Of a stretch of 49,599 bases of DNA, positions 16,693 through 26,341 are shown piece after piece (the first letter of the stretch is position 1; each line of letters starts with the position of its first letter). The notes below the pieces were generated by a model. It was not told where the DNA came from and did not search any database. It was given only the letters and a program-made list of their open reading frames with translations. Source of the DNA: Bacteroidales bacterium (GTDB lineage Bacteria > Bacteroidota > Bacteroidia > Bacteroidales > UBA10428); NCBI GenBank assembly GCA_016926235.1, contig JAFGOZ010000442.1, positions 1-49,599 of the forward strand, given 5' to 3'. The position numbers and the translations under genes were made by a program.

Positions 16693-18642
16693 ATGATAAA
16701 TGATTTATTTAAAATACTGGAAAAGAAGAAAATATCACTTCCAGACGATGTCTATGTATTATTAAATAGTTGCAAAAGTTACACAGTATACAATACGGTT
16801 GATGAATTGGCAATAGCTGCTATAGGAGGAAAGTCTAACAATACCTTTGAAGTAAAATATGATATACCTGACAAAGGTGAATATACAGAAGCCATAGTAC
16901 ATAGGGTCACCAATGGCATATCAGCCAATTATACCGATCCTTATATGCGCCGCAGGGACCCCGACACTATGTTTATTGCAGATAATGAACCTTCTGATAA
17001 AACATTATTTAAAGAGAAATTTGGGTACAACTTTAGCCTGCTAAAAACAGAAACTTTTAAATGGCTTAAAGAACAAGACTTGGCAGTATTCTTTTATTTT
17101 GCAGGAAATCAAAAAATTGGTATAGGAGGTATTGCTATAGCGCCTGCCAATGCGGGTTTTTTTGCAATGGGTCTGGCAATGCTTCAAAAAATTATTTCCA
17201 CAACAGAATTAGATGAAACATTTGCAGTGGAATCAGTAATATATGTAGCCCCTACTTTCAGACATACTCATTTCAATGGCAAACAGGTTGTTGTACATGC
17301 CCGTTCAGAGAATTTACATGAGATGTACTCCTACAACCTGTATCCCGGACCAAGCGCCAAAAAAGGATTATACGGTGCCTTGTTAACCAAAGGAGAGCGT
17401 GAAGGATGGGTAACTGCCCACTGTTCAACTGTACAGGTTGTAAGTCCCTATGATAACATTACAACTTTTATGCACGAAGGTGCCAGCGGGGGTGGAAAGA
17501 GTGAAATGCTTCAAAATATTGCACGGGAACCCAACGGTCAGGTGCTTATTGGCCAAAACCTGCAATCAGGAGAACGCAGATTAATTAACCTTCCATTATT
17601 TTGTTCATTCAATCCGATAACAGATGATATGGCATTATGTCATCCTTCGCTACAGAAAGACAATGGAAAACTCTCCGTTTTAGATGCTGAAAACGCATGG
17701 TTTATTCGTGTTGATGGTATTACTGACTATGGTGATGATCCATTTCTTGAAAAAATCTCCATAAAGCCAAAGAAACCGTTATTATTTCTAAACATTAAAT
17801 CCAATCCCGATTGCACTGCACTTATCTGGGATCATGTTGAAGATTCCCCCGGTAAAAGATGTCCAAATCCAAGGATAATAATTCCCAGGGAGATTGTACC
17901 CGGAGTTGTTGATACATCAGCTACAATTGATGTAAGGAGTTTTGGAGTAAGAACACCCCCATGTACAAAAGATAATCCAAGTTACGGGATACTGGGACTA
18001 TTTCATATACTTCCCCCTGCCCTTGCCTGGTTGTGGAGACTGGTTTCTCCAAGGGGATATGCAAATCCAAGTATAATAAGCAGTGGAGGGATGGAATCAG
18101 AAGGAGTGGGTTCCTACTGGCCTTTTGCAGCAGGGAAAATGGTTACCCATGCTAACCTGTTACTAGAACAGATCATTAAAACACCACGGATGAGGTATAC
18201 CCTTGTCCCAAACCAACACATAGGTGTTTGGAAGGTTGGCTTTAAGCCTCAGCTTCTAATGCGCGAATATTTAACCCGTCGGGGGAATGCAAAATTAAGG
18301 AGCGACCAGTACCAGGAAGCAAGATGTCAGCTTTTAGGATACGAGTTAAATTACCTGACCATAGAAGGTGCAAAAATTCCATCAAGGTTCTTGCAGGTGC
18401 ATAAGCAAATAGAAGTTGGAACAGATGGTTATGATGCCGGAGCTGAAATATTATTTGATTTTTTCAAAAAAGAATTACCTAAGTACTTAACATCTGATCT
18501 GATGCCGCTTGGCAAGCGTATTATTGATGCATGCTTGTCAAATGCCAGCGTGAAGGAATATAGCTCAATTATTCCCATGAACTATCAATATTCATTTTTA
18601 TCATTAGACGATATTGAGCAAGGTATACAAAACGGAGATTAA
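16693..18642 (+). CDS. DUF4914-family P-loop protein
   Basis: A 649-residue protein that matches my recollection of the DUF4914 family found in Bacteroidota and Firmicutes. The visible nucleotide-binding site is EGASGGGKSEM near residues 259-269, a Walker A-like GxxGxGKS that resembles HPr-kinase/PEPCK-type loops. Further conserved-looking blocks are YTDPYMRRRDPDTMFIAD, YVAPTFRHTHFNGKQVVVHA, MEHEG-like FMHEGAS, and GVWKVGFKPQLL. No membrane helix or signal peptide is seen, so it is probably a cytoplasmic ATP- or PEP-using enzyme or kinase, with the reaction unknown. The carbonic anhydrase gene starts 3 bases after its stop, implying a functional link to bicarbonate. Confidence 0.75.
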   Translation: MINDLFKILEKKKISLPDDVYVLLNSCKSYTVYNTVDELAIAAIGGKSNNTFEVKYDIPDKGEYTEAIVHRVTNGISANYTDPYMRRRDPDTMFIADNEPSDKTLFKEKFGYNFSLLKTETFKWLKEQDLAVFFYFAGNQKIGIGGIAIAPANAGFFAMGLAMLQKIISTTELDETFAVESVIYVAPTFRHTHFNGKQVVVHARSENLHEMYSYNLYPGPSAKKGLYGALLTKGEREGWVTAHCSTVQVVSPYDNITTFMHEGASGGGKSEMLQNIAREPNGQVLIGQNLQSGERRLINLPLFCSFNPITDDMALCHPSLQKDNGKLSVLDAENAWFIRVDGITDYGDDPFLEKISIKPKKPLLFLNIKSNPDCTALIWDHVEDSPGKRCPNPRIIIPREIVPGVVDTSATIDVRSFGVRTPPCTKDNPSYGILGLFHILPPALAWLWRLVSPRGYANPSIISSGGMESEGVGSYWPFAAGKMVTHANLLLEQIIKTPRMRYTLVPNQHIGVWKVGFKPQLLMREYLTRRGNAKLRSDQYQEARCQLLGYELNYLTIEGAKIPSRFLQVHKQIEVGTDGYDAGAEILFDFFKKELPKYLTSDLMPLGKRIIDACLSNASVKEYSSIIPMNYQYSFLSLDDIEQGIQNGD

Positions 18643-18645
18643 GTA

Positions 18646-19287
18646 ATGTGGGCACATACAAAACAAAGTCAGGAAAAAATAACACCAGAAATTGCTCTTT
18701 CTTACTTAAAAGAGGGTAACCGCAGATTTGTTAGAAACTTAAAAACTAACAGGAACCTTTTAAAACAAGTTAACCAAACATCAGAAGGACAATTTCCATT
18801 TGCAACGATACTAAGTTGCATGGATTCCCGTACTTCTGCAGAATTGATTTTTGACCAGGGTCTGGGAGATATATTTAGCATACGTATTGCCGGTAACATG
18901 CTAAACAAAGACATATTAGGTAGTATGGAACTAGCATGCAAAATAGCCAGATCAAAACTTATTGTTGTACTGGGCCATACCAAATGCAGCGCTATTATTA
19001 ACGCATGCAATAACATCAAAATGGGGCATTTCACCCATTTACTTAATAAAATTAAACCCGCTATAGAAGCAGAAAAGATCACTTTAAAGGATAGGAATGG
19101 TAACAACACTGCTTTTGTAAATAACGTAGCCATAAACAACGTTCAGCAAACGATTCAACAAATACGAAAGAAGAGCAAAATACTTGTGGAACTTGAACAA
19201 AGTAATCACATCAATATTATTGGAGGATTATATAATGTTGAAACCGGGAAAGTAAGGTTTTATGAGAATTTATCTAATAGGATATAA
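18646..19287 (+). CDS. Beta-class carbonic anhydrase
   Basis: A 213-residue zinc enzyme interconverting CO2 and bicarbonate. The zinc ligands are visible as Cys58, His111 and Cys114 (LSCMDSR and GHTKCSA), with the Asp60-Arg62 dyad. The region DQGLGDIFSIRIAGN is typical of the class. The end IIGGLYNVETGKVRF is the usual last strand. It is probably cytoplasmic. It is only 3 bp behind DUF4914 and overlaps the shikimate-kinase-like gene by 26 bp, so the three should be co-expressed. Confidence 0.93.
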   Translation: MWAHTKQSQEKITPEIALSYLKEGNRRFVRNLKTNRNLLKQVNQTSEGQFPFATILSCMDSRTSAELIFDQGLGDIFSIRIAGNMLNKDILGSMELACKIARSKLIVVLGHTKCSAIINACNNIKMGHFTHLLNKIKPAIEAEKITLKDRNGNNTAFVNNVAINNVQQTIQQIRKKSKILVELEQSNHINIIGGLYNVETGKVRFYENLSNRI

Positions 19288-19774
19288 ATGCAGTGGTAAG
19301 ACCACTTTTGGAAAAATGCTTGCCCCAAAGTTAGGCCTTCAGTTTATAGACCTGGATGATGAAATTGAAAACTATTACGGGCTATCCATCCCTGACCTAT
19401 ACAATAAATACGGAGAAAAGGAGTTTCGGGCCATCGAACAGAAAACATTTCACCAGTTACCAAAAAATAAAGATTTCATTTTGGCTACAGGCGGCGGATT
19501 CCCTCGCTGGGAAACCAATATTGAGTTGCTGATTGAATCGGGATTGACCATTTATATAATGGAAAAGACAGAAGTGTTATATCAGCGTATGAACGAAGTA
19601 GCTACCCACAGACCCGTATTGCTGGGCATGCAATATATGCCACTATGGGAATATCTTGTTGAACTCAGACAAAAAAATGATCATATCTACGAAAAAGCGC
19701 ATATCACTTTTGATGCGCAAAACAATACTCTTCTACAATTAGAATACTTGATTAAGGGTAAGACCAAGAATTAA
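19262..19774 (+). CDS. Shikimate kinase-like P-loop kinase
   Basis: A 170-residue protein of the shikimate kinase fold. Walker A is GYKCSGKTT (residues 7-15), with DLDD near residues 30-33 for Mg and substrate, EFRAIEQ, ATGGGFPRW (GGG at 77-79), a lid region with Arg, and THRPVLLG. Key residues for shikimate binding appear present, but AroK usually sits with aromatic amino-acid genes. Here it follows a carbonic anhydrase and may act on a different small alcohol. The start at 19262 overlaps the previous gene by 26 bases. The P-loop at once after MRIYLI fits this start. Confidence 0.85.
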   Translation: MRIYLIGYKCSGKTTFGKMLAPKLGLQFIDLDDEIENYYGLSIPDLYNKYGEKEFRAIEQKTFHQLPKNKDFILATGGGFPRWETNIELLIESGLTIYIMEKTEVLYQRMNEVATHRPVLLGMQYMPLWEYLVELRQKNDHIYEKAHITFDAQNNTLLQLEYLIKGKTKN

Positions 19775-19860
19775 AAGCAAGTATTGCTATCAATCAATTG
19801 TTTTTTTATATTTACTTTTTCAATGAACGTTATTAAATTAATAACCTAAACTCTACCACT

Positions 19861-20601
19861 ATGAATTCTTTAAAAATTTTGACCTTCAGTATACTGTTTA
19901 TTTCCCTTATTTCATGCAGGGAATCCGCCCTGTCCGATGTTGAAATTGATGATCCTTCTCTTCTTAAAGTATACGGAATTGTATGGAAATACTGCAACCT
20001 AGACTCTACTGACGCCGAGGTAGATAGAATAATCCTGCGCCTTAAAGATAAAACGGACCATAGCGTTGACTTAAAAAAAGGCGGAGTACAATGCAACGGA
20101 GTTGAAATGTTCAGTTATACGGACCTTATAGGCCCATACTATGCTGTTCCATCAGAAGTTGCAAAAGTAAAAAGTGACAGTACCTATAACTTTATTGTCG
20201 AATTAGCAGATGGTGCTGAATATACAGGTAACATAAGCATCGACAACAAACATTTGAAAAGCCTGTCTGTTCAATCTTCCTGGAAATGGGCAAATGATGA
20301 TTCTCTCACTGTATCATGGAATGATGTTGATGAAGAATATACAACCTATATTTTATGGAATATAACATTTGCTGATGGTATAGACCACACAAATGAGTCC
20401 TCTATTGGCAGTCACAACGTTAGCGATGTAAACACTTATACATTCCCTGCTTCATTTTTTACCAATGAAACAGGAGAGGTAATGATTAAAACACTGAAGG
20501 TTCACTTACAAAGTGAAAAAGAAGGAGAAATAGATAGTCGTTTCCGTTCCGGATATGTAAAGTGCAGATTTGACTATTATAAAGATGTAAATATACATTA
20601 A
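19861..20601 (+). CDS. Putative lipoprotein of unknown function
   Basis: A 246-residue protein with a lipoprotein signal peptide (MNSLKILTFSILFISLISC, lipobox LISC, Cys19). The mature part appears mostly beta-structured, with a fibronectin-III-like stretch near residues 135-215 (SWKWANDDSLTVSWNDVDEEY). I recognise no enzyme motif. It sits 86 bp after the kinase gene and about 185 bp before another lipoprotein gene, so the two lipoproteins may form a surface pair. Confidence 0.75.
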   Translation: MNSLKILTFSILFISLISCRESALSDVEIDDPSLLKVYGIVWKYCNLDSTDAEVDRIILRLKDKTDHSVDLKKGGVQCNGVEMFSYTDLIGPYYAVPSEVAKVKSDSTYNFIVELADGAEYTGNISIDNKHLKSLSVQSSWKWANDDSLTVSWNDVDEEYTTYILWNITFADGIDHTNESSIGSHNVSDVNTYTFPASFFTNETGEVMIKTLKVHLQSEKEGEIDSRFRSGYVKCRFDYYKDVNIH

Positions 20602-20785
20602 GCATTTGGCCTGATATATAATCCTCTCATTGTCAAATTCAAAACTGCCTGGCTCCTTTATTTGCAGATATAAAATATTTAACCTAACTATGTAAAAGAA
20701 AAGTTTAGTAATGCTAAATTTGGATACCTTTTTTATCTATTTAAAAATATTATTTCATTCTCTAACTTGCTTTAAAAGAGAAATC

Positions 20786-21745
20786 ATGAAAATAAATATT
20801 ATCCACCAGACCTTAGTAATTATTGTATTTGCCAGCCTCCTTACAGGATGCAAAGAAGACGAAGAATTTCCTCCTTACAAGCGAAATGATAGCGCATACC
20901 AGCTTGAAATCTCTTTGGATGGGAGCCTTCAAAATCCGGCATTTTCTCCAGATGGAGAGTCTATAGTATTTACACGATTTAGAAATGGATATAATGAAGA
21001 GCCCGCCGATATTTATATATTTAATCTCGAAACGCATAACTTAAAACAATTGGTATCAGATGGAAGTGGCAATGTTAATCTTCCAGGATCATGCTGGAAC
21101 GAAACAAATGAATCCATCGTATTTTCGTCTTCACGCGAACCCCACGATGAAATATACTTGATTGATGATAATGGAAATCCTGGTGATGAAATACAAATAA
21201 CTGATCGTGCCGAATACATGGCCTATGAACCTACTTTCTCTCCTAACGGACAGTGGGTAGTATTTGAATCTCATCCACTTGACGTAGAAGGACAAGGTGT
21301 GATAACCAAATATCAAACCAATGGATCCGGAAATTACATTGCTCTTACAGAAGCTTCTGATGATTGCAGACAACCTAACTGGTCACCCGCTGGTAATCTT
21401 ATTTTATATCAGCAATATAAGGATAACCAATGGGACATATGGGTAATGTCATTTGATGGAAGCAATAAACGAATAGTAACTCCCGGACCTGGTGATAAAA
21501 CAGATGCATCTTTTACCTCTGATGGCAACTCTATTGTATATAGCACAGATTATGATCTTGAATTAGCAAATATTTACAAAATTGATATAAGCGGAGGTGA
21601 AGCAGAACGCCTCACTTACTGCACAGGTTACGACGGAGCTCCATCCATTTCATCTGATGGGAAAAAACTGGTTTTTGAATCATGCCAGGGAGATCCTGAT
21701 GAGTCAGGAGGGACGAAGATATGGGTGTTGGAGATTAGCAACTAA
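20786..21745 (+). CDS. TolB-like WD40/PD40 beta-propeller lipoprotein
   Basis: About 319 residues. The ATG at 20786 is preferred over an upstream one at 20711 because it begins a proper lipoprotein signal (MKINIIHQ...FASLLTGCK, Cys22). The mature part carries five or six TolB-type PD40 blades with the repeating signature 'PxFSPDGxxIVFxS' (PAFSPDGESIVFT, SCWNETNESIVFSS, PTFSPNGQWVVFES, PNWSPAGNLILYQ, ASFTSDGNSIVYS, PSISSDGKKLVFES). Such propellers mediate protein binding at the envelope. Its 3' end converges on the sodium:solute symporter with an 18-bp gap and no clear terminator. Confidence 0.88.
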   Translation: MKINIIHQTLVIIVFASLLTGCKEDEEFPPYKRNDSAYQLEISLDGSLQNPAFSPDGESIVFTRFRNGYNEEPADIYIFNLETHNLKQLVSDGSGNVNLPGSCWNETNESIVFSSSREPHDEIYLIDDNGNPGDEIQITDRAEYMAYEPTFSPNGQWVVFESHPLDVEGQGVITKYQTNGSGNYIALTEASDDCRQPNWSPAGNLILYQQYKDNQWDIWVMSFDGSNKRIVTPGPGDKTDASFTSDGNSIVYSTDYDLELANIYKIDISGGEAERLTYCTGYDGAPSISSDGKKLVFESCQGDPDESGGTKIWVLEISN

Positions 21746-21763
21746 CGTAAATGAAACAATGAA

Positions 21764-23167
21764 TCAGTTCTTCCTTGTAAAGACAACTATAAGATACGTC
21801 ATGAATGATACGAAGATTCCAAAAATATTTGGATCAAGTTTAGAAGGCAAATCTAACTGTGATAGAATTAACATCAAGGTAGTTGTCCCTCCTGCTATCA
21901 TGGATATTAAAGCTGCTTTTGCATTTGGCCTTTTTGTAAATAATGCTGCAATTACAGGGACAATCATTCCGGATACCATAAATGAATAGGAAAGCAACAT
22001 CAATTCCAGCACATTTTGCATTTTAAGAGCAATGGTAATGGCTAATATTCCTATCAATAAAGTTATCAATTGGGAATAAATCAATCCCTTCTTCGACTTA
22101 TGTTTTTTCAAAACATCTGTTAAAATATTCCCGGAAGAAGCCATTAAGCAACTGTCAGCAGTAGACATAATAGCTGAAAAGTAAGCTGATAAAACCACAC
22201 CCAAGAAACCGACAGGTAATATTGTTTTTAATAATACCGGTAATCCCATTTCAGCATCAGGATTACCGGAATTAAAACCGGGAAGCATACCATTCTCAAA
22301 TGCCACACGAGCAAACATTCCCAAAACTACACCTAAAAAGGCCATTACCGGATATTCAAAAAGACCGGCAATAAACCAACCACGTTGTGCAGTCTTTGTA
22401 TCCTTGGCTGCATAAATGCGTTGATATAATGTCATCCCAATGAACCAGATTGGAATAATGGTAAACATCCAATTTACTATGGTATGCCATGATACAGAAT
22501 TTAAACGTAAAAAATCTGCTGAAAGAGTTGATCTGATACTTTCCATGCCACCAATACTTTTATAAGAGAAAGGTAACCCTACAAATAAAAGGCCTGCTAT
22601 TAGAATAACCCACTGAATGGTATCAGTGTAAATTACCGCTTTCAATCCTCCCAACACTGTATATCCTACAGCAATTGCTCCCATTATCAATAAGGCATGA
22701 GTAAGTTTAAGATCTGAAAATGTGGAGGAAGCTAATTTGGCGCCTGCCAGAATCTGCGAACTGGTAAATCCAAGGTAACCTATAGCAGATATTAAACCCG
22801 CTATAAACGCTACCTTTTTATTGAAAACACTTTCAAGATATTGTGGAAATGTAAGAAACTTCTTTTCCCTGGCAAGTTTTGAAACTCTGGGTATCAGTAA
22901 TACTCCGCTTATCCATGCACCCAATAATCCGGTAAATAAAAGCCAACTTCCCGAAAGTCCCATAGTAAATCCCAGACCACCAAGTCCAATTGAGAAGCCA
23001 CCTCCCACATCTGTAGCTACAACGGATAAACCAATATGAACGCTTCTCATTTTTCTTCCACCAACGTAGTAATCATCTGTAGTTTGGTTTTTTCTTAAAA
23101 AATAGAAACCTACACCTAACATTAATAACAAATAAGTAATAAAAATGGTTAAATCAATCCAATGCAT
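21764..23167 (-). CDS. Sodium:solute symporter (SSS family)
   Basis: A 467-residue inner-membrane transporter with about 13 hydrophobic helices. SSS features include DDYYVGGRKM near residue 33, VVATDVGGGFSIGLGG, GYTVLGGLKAVIYTDTIQWVIL (the family's conserved 'GG..AV..TD..Q' block near residues 165-185), and SAIMSTADSCLMASSGNILTDV (the Na2-site region near residue 340). Substrate cannot be told. It is last in the ablA operon order, 60 bp after the MarC-like gene, which makes uptake of an osmolyte or amino acid plausible. Confidence 0.92.
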   Translation of the reverse strand: MHWIDLTIFITYLLLMLGVGFYFLRKNQTTDDYYVGGRKMRSVHIGLSVVATDVGGGFSIGLGGLGFTMGLSGSWLLFTGLLGAWISGVLLIPRVSKLAREKKFLTFPQYLESVFNKKVAFIAGLISAIGYLGFTSSQILAGAKLASSTFSDLKLTHALLIMGAIAVGYTVLGGLKAVIYTDTIQWVILIAGLLFVGLPFSYKSIGGMESIRSTLSADFLRLNSVSWHTIVNWMFTIIPIWFIGMTLYQRIYAAKDTKTAQRGWFIAGLFEYPVMAFLGVVLGMFARVAFENGMLPGFNSGNPDAEMGLPVLLKTILPVGFLGVVLSAYFSAIMSTADSCLMASSGNILTDVLKKHKSKKGLIYSQLITLLIGILAITIALKMQNVLELMLLSYSFMVSGMIVPVIAALFTKRPNAKAALISMIAGGTTTLMLILSQLDLPSKLDPNIFGIFVSFMTYLIVVFTRKN

Positions 23168-23227
23168 TCTATTTTAATTCATTATTATTTATTTGCAGTA
23201 GAATTTTCACCGGGCGTGTTAATCTGT

Positions 23228-23839
23228 TTACATCCTACCAATCCAATCTGCCACTCCTGTGAATATCATTTCCACAGAAATAGTCCCTATTAACAGCGCA
23301 GTAACCCTGCCTGCAATTTCAAAATACTGTTCCACTAACTCTTCCTTTTGTGTATGTATCTTATCATATATAAGTTTTAGTAAATATATTACCCCTATAC
23401 AAATAAATACGGTTATTCCAATTGCTATAGTTGCATCCAATTTATCCAATTTCTTACCAATAAGGACACAGTAACTTAACGTTCCCGGACCAATAAATAT
23501 AGGCATTACAATAGCTCCTGCAATAAATTTTGACTCCCCTCTTAGTACCTCAATAGCAGCTCCTCCTTTAAAAATAAACTGAATACCTATTAAAAGAAAT
23601 ACTATACCTCCAAAAATTTGAAAGGATGAAAACCTTGCATGAATAACATTATCAAATATTGTATCACCCAAAACAGCAAACAAACTAAATATTATAAAAC
23701 TAATCAATCCCGCCCGTAACAGGATTTTTCCAAAAATGCGCGATGATTTAGTTTTTACTACATCAATAAGGTATACTATAATTAAAAAAGGATTTAATAA
23801 TATCGAGAGGAATAATATGGATCGTATAATATCCTTCAT
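23228..23839 (-). CDS. MarC/UPF0056 family integral membrane protein
   Basis: A 203-residue protein with six membrane helices and the family's start (LSILLNPFLIIVYLIDV), central FQIFGGIVFLLIGIQF and MPIFIGPGTLSYCVLIG. MarC proteins are widespread with no firmly established substrate, although they were once linked to antibiotic resistance and labelled NAAT transporters. It lies 13 bases after the small four-Cys protein in the ablA operon. Expected location is the inner membrane. Confidence 0.88.
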   Translation of the reverse strand: MKDIIRSILFLSILLNPFLIIVYLIDVVKTKSSRIFGKILLRAGLISFIIFSLFAVLGDTIFDNVIHARFSSFQIFGGIVFLLIGIQFIFKGGAAIEVLRGESKFIAGAIVMPIFIGPGTLSYCVLIGKKLDKLDATIAIGITVFICIGVIYLLKLIYDKIHTQKEELVEQYFEIAGRVTALLIGTISVEMIFTGVADWIGRM

Positions 23840-23852
23840 AAATTACAATTGA

Positions 23853-24041
23853 TTAATATGAATTAGACTCTATTTTTTCCAGAGAAATATACCTGCTACA
23901 ATTTTTCCAACCCCGCATACCTCGATTACAAAACACATTTCTAACAACATGCAAAGATGAATTCACCATTTCTTCCTTACCATTATAATAGGGACATTCA
24001 TCAGCATATTTACATTTACTCCCAAGATTATTTATTCTCAT
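23853..24041 (-). CDS. Small four-cysteine protein, paralogue of the 33952-34185 product
   Basis: A 62-residue protein with four conserved-looking cysteines: C-x5-CPYYNG near the N-terminus, then VFCNRGMRGWKNCSRY. The same pattern (C-x5-CP, then C-N-x-G-x2-G-W-x-N-C-x-R-Y) recurs in the 77-residue protein at 33952. The arrangement suggests a small metal- or Fe-S-binding protein. It fits between ablB (2-bp gap) and marC (13-bp gap), so it is a true operon member. I do not know a named family. Confidence 0.8.
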   Translation of the reverse strand: MRINNLGSKCKYADECPYYNGKEEMVNSSLHVVRNVFCNRGMRGWKNCSRYISLEKIESNSY

Positions 24042-24043
24042 CG

Positions 24044-24886
24044 CTAAATTGCTTTATACAATACATTCATACTTTCAATTTTACCGGCAATATTGGTGTT
24101 CTTTATTAAAGTACCAGCATAGATATAACCCAAATTTAGAAATGTTTTATTCATAGCCATCGAATTTAATCTTGCTATTGTGTAAAGCATAGATATGCCT
24201 TGTTTTTTCATGGCTTTTTCCATTTCATTTAAAAGAATCATTGAATATCTTTTCCCTCTGTGCTCTGGTAATGTAGCAAAATCTGTCATTTCCGCATTAC
24301 TGCCTGCTAAATCAACCTCAGCGGATGAAACAGCCAAAAGTTTCCCTTTATTCATTATCCCAAAATATTCAACTCCATCTTTCATTGCTTTCAATATATA
24401 TTCAGGATCATGTATTGGAAATGGGTAACTTTCGAAAACCTCTTTATATATTTCAGTAATTTGGTCTACAAATTTTTCCTTTAGTTTAATGATTTCAATT
24501 TTCGGTTGAAGTTTCACCCTTTTTATATCGTATGATCCTGAACTTAATATCTTACTCAGCTCTTCGAGTTTATCATATTCAATATCTAATAACCTGTCTG
24601 AACTGAGATATTTTGACATAAAAAATACATCTTCATTACCCTTATAAAATTTTGGAATGTAAGCCTCCACAATAAAACCACTGCTTATAAATAATGGTGC
24701 AGCCCAATAGGGTACTTTTGCAAAGATTTTTGTATAGCGATTATCTCTTGCAAGGGTATTTATCCGATCAATAATCTTGGGAAAGTCATTCTTGTCAAGT
24801 TTCATCAAATATACCCTGTTGTTTAGCTTTCCATGCTGAATCCGGGTGTTCTTTCCAACAATTTCTATGATATCATTCTTCTGCAT
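24044..24886 (-). CDS. ablB: Putative beta-lysine N-acetyltransferase AblB
   Basis: A 280-residue protein whose C-terminal half is a GNAT domain: [27 protein letters not shown] in order near residues 205-231, then [21 protein letters not shown]. The N-terminal half matches the specific AblB architecture ([21 protein letters not shown]). In archaea and some bacteria AblB acetylates beta-lysine made by AblA to give the osmolyte N-epsilon-acetyl-beta-lysine. The gene overlaps the end of ablA by 14 bases, which is the main support for the assignment. Confidence 0.93.
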   Translation of the reverse strand: MQKNDIIEIVGKNTRIQHGKLNNRVYLMKLDKNDFPKIIDRINTLARDNRYTKIFAKVPYWAAPLFISSGFIVEAYIPKFYKGNEDVFFMSKYLSSDRLLDIEYDKLEELSKILSSGSYDIKRVKLQPKIEIIKLKEKFVDQITEIYKEVFESYPFPIHDPEYILKAMKDGVEYFGIMNKGKLLAVSSAEVDLAGSNAEMTDFATLPEHRGKRYSMILLNEMEKAMKKQGISMLYTIARLNSMAMNKTFLNLGYIYAGTLIKNTNIAGKIESMNVLYKAI

Positions 24887-26189
24887 TTTCCTCCCTCCTT
24901 TTCATTCGTTCCGTATCTTCAGGAATTAATGAAATTGTATCACAGGAATCTGATAATAACTTTTCAATACCTATTGCATCCGATTCATCTACCTCATTCA
25001 GGTTCAGTTCCAGGTTGCATTTATCACAATTTCGGTCACACATTCGGGGTTCATAACTGTCAGGTTCTTTATAAGTAGTAATAACGCCTTCATAGTTGCG
25101 CAAAACCACTTTATTCGTTGACCATGAAATAATATAATTTGGCATTACCGGAATTTTTCCTCCCCCGCCGGGAGCATCGATAACATAGGTTGGACGTGCA
25201 AACCCACTTGTATGGCCTATCAGGCTTTCCATTATCTCAATCCCTTTACCAATGGGTGTCCGAAAATGCGACAATCCTTCTGACAAGTCACACTGATACA
25301 AATAATAGGGCCTCACCCTGTTTTGCACAAGCTTATGAACCAATGATTTCATAATTCTCGGACAGTCATTAACATCCGCAAGTAAAACAGATTGATTGCC
25401 CAAAGGAAAGCCCCCGTCTGCAAGTTTCGCCAATGCCTCTTTTGATGAGAGTGTAATTTCACGTGGATGATTAAAATGCGTATTAATCCATAATGGATGA
25501 TATTTTTTAAGCACTTCAACCAATTTATCTGTAATACGATAAGGTAATACTACAGGCATCCTGGTCCCTATCCTTATCACCTCAACATGAGGTATTGCTG
25601 ATATTTCGGCAAGTAACCAGTCTATCATATCATCCGATAACATTAAGGGATCTCCACCAGAAAGCAATACATCTCTTATCTGACTAGTATTTTTTATATA
25701 TTTTATCCCTTTTTTTAATTGGTCCCTTGTTGGAATATAATCAATATCCCCTACTTTTCTTTTACGCGTGCAATGACGACAATACATGGAGCATATGTTG
25801 CTAACATGAAACAGCACCCTGTCCGGATAACGGTGTGTAATTCCTTCAACCGGGCTGTCATGCTCTTCCGAAAGCGGATCAACTGATTCTGATCTTAAAG
25901 TTATCAACTCCTCTACGCTACCAAATGCCTGCTTGAAAATCGGATCGTAATTGTAATTTTCTTTATCAATAAGTGATAAATAATAGGGTGTAATTGCCAA
26001 AGGAAATTTTTCAAACGTTTTCCTTATGCCAACTTTTTCTTCCTCACTAAATTTAATACCGGTAAGATATTCAAAAGTATCCATCGATTTTATAGCATGT
26101 TTGAGCTGCCATTTCCAATCCTTCCAACTTGAGATGCCATTATCTTCTTCTATCTTATTTGCTATTTCGTTTTGATAATTCTTATTCAC
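24873..26189 (-). CDS. ablA: Lysine 2,3-aminomutase (AblA/KamA)
   Basis: A 438-residue radical SAM, PLP-dependent enzyme that isomerises L-lysine to L-beta-lysine. The cluster motif is CSMYCRHC (Cys133, 137, 140) followed by [15 protein letters not shown] follows near residue 190, with PLP-binding [14 protein letters not shown] near residue 336 and C-terminal zinc-type Cys ([10 protein letters not shown]). The length is somewhat above the typical 416 residues because of an N-terminal helix and C-terminal acidic tail. Paired with ablB it points to osmolyte synthesis rather than lysine fermentation, since no fermentation genes are adjacent. A dyad operator lies upstream. Confidence 0.96.
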   Translation of the reverse strand: MNKNYQNEIANKIEEDNGISSWKDWKWQLKHAIKSMDTFEYLTGIKFSEEEKVGIRKTFEKFPLAITPYYLSLIDKENYNYDPIFKQAFGSVEELITLRSESVDPLSEEHDSPVEGITHRYPDRVLFHVSNICSMYCRHCTRKRKVGDIDYIPTRDQLKKGIKYIKNTSQIRDVLLSGGDPLMLSDDMIDWLLAEISAIPHVEVIRIGTRMPVVLPYRITDKLVEVLKKYHPLWINTHFNHPREITLSSKEALAKLADGGFPLGNQSVLLADVNDCPRIMKSLVHKLVQNRVRPYYLYQCDLSEGLSHFRTPIGKGIEIMESLIGHTSGFARPTYVIDAPGGGGKIPVMPNYIISWSTNKVVLRNYEGVITTYKEPDSYEPRMCDRNCDKCNLELNLNEVDESDAIGIEKLLSDSCDTISLIPEDTERMKRREENAEE

Positions 26190-26200
26190 TGCGCTAAAAT

Positions 26201-26228
26201 TAATTTTGTTTCTATAGGAACAAAATTA
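26201..26228 (-). promoter_or_regulatory. Dyad operator overlapping candidate ablA promoter
   Basis: TAATTTTGTT at 26201-26210 and its exact complement AACAAAATTA at 26219-26228 form 10-bp perfect arms around an 8-bp centre. The core TTGTTTC-TATA-GGAACAA resembles MarR-type half-sites. On the minus strand TAATTTTG (26228-26221) fits the TAnnTTTG -7 element, about 30 bases before the ablA start, so a bound repressor would block it. The MarR gene lies next door. Confidence 0.55.
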
Positions 26229-26341
26229 CAAAAAAAATGGCACCTTTCCTATTATTGATTACATCTAAATATGAATAAATACTTATAAAAGAATAATTTT
26301 TCAAGGGAATAAAAAAAAAACTATAAAATGTCCAGGAAAAT

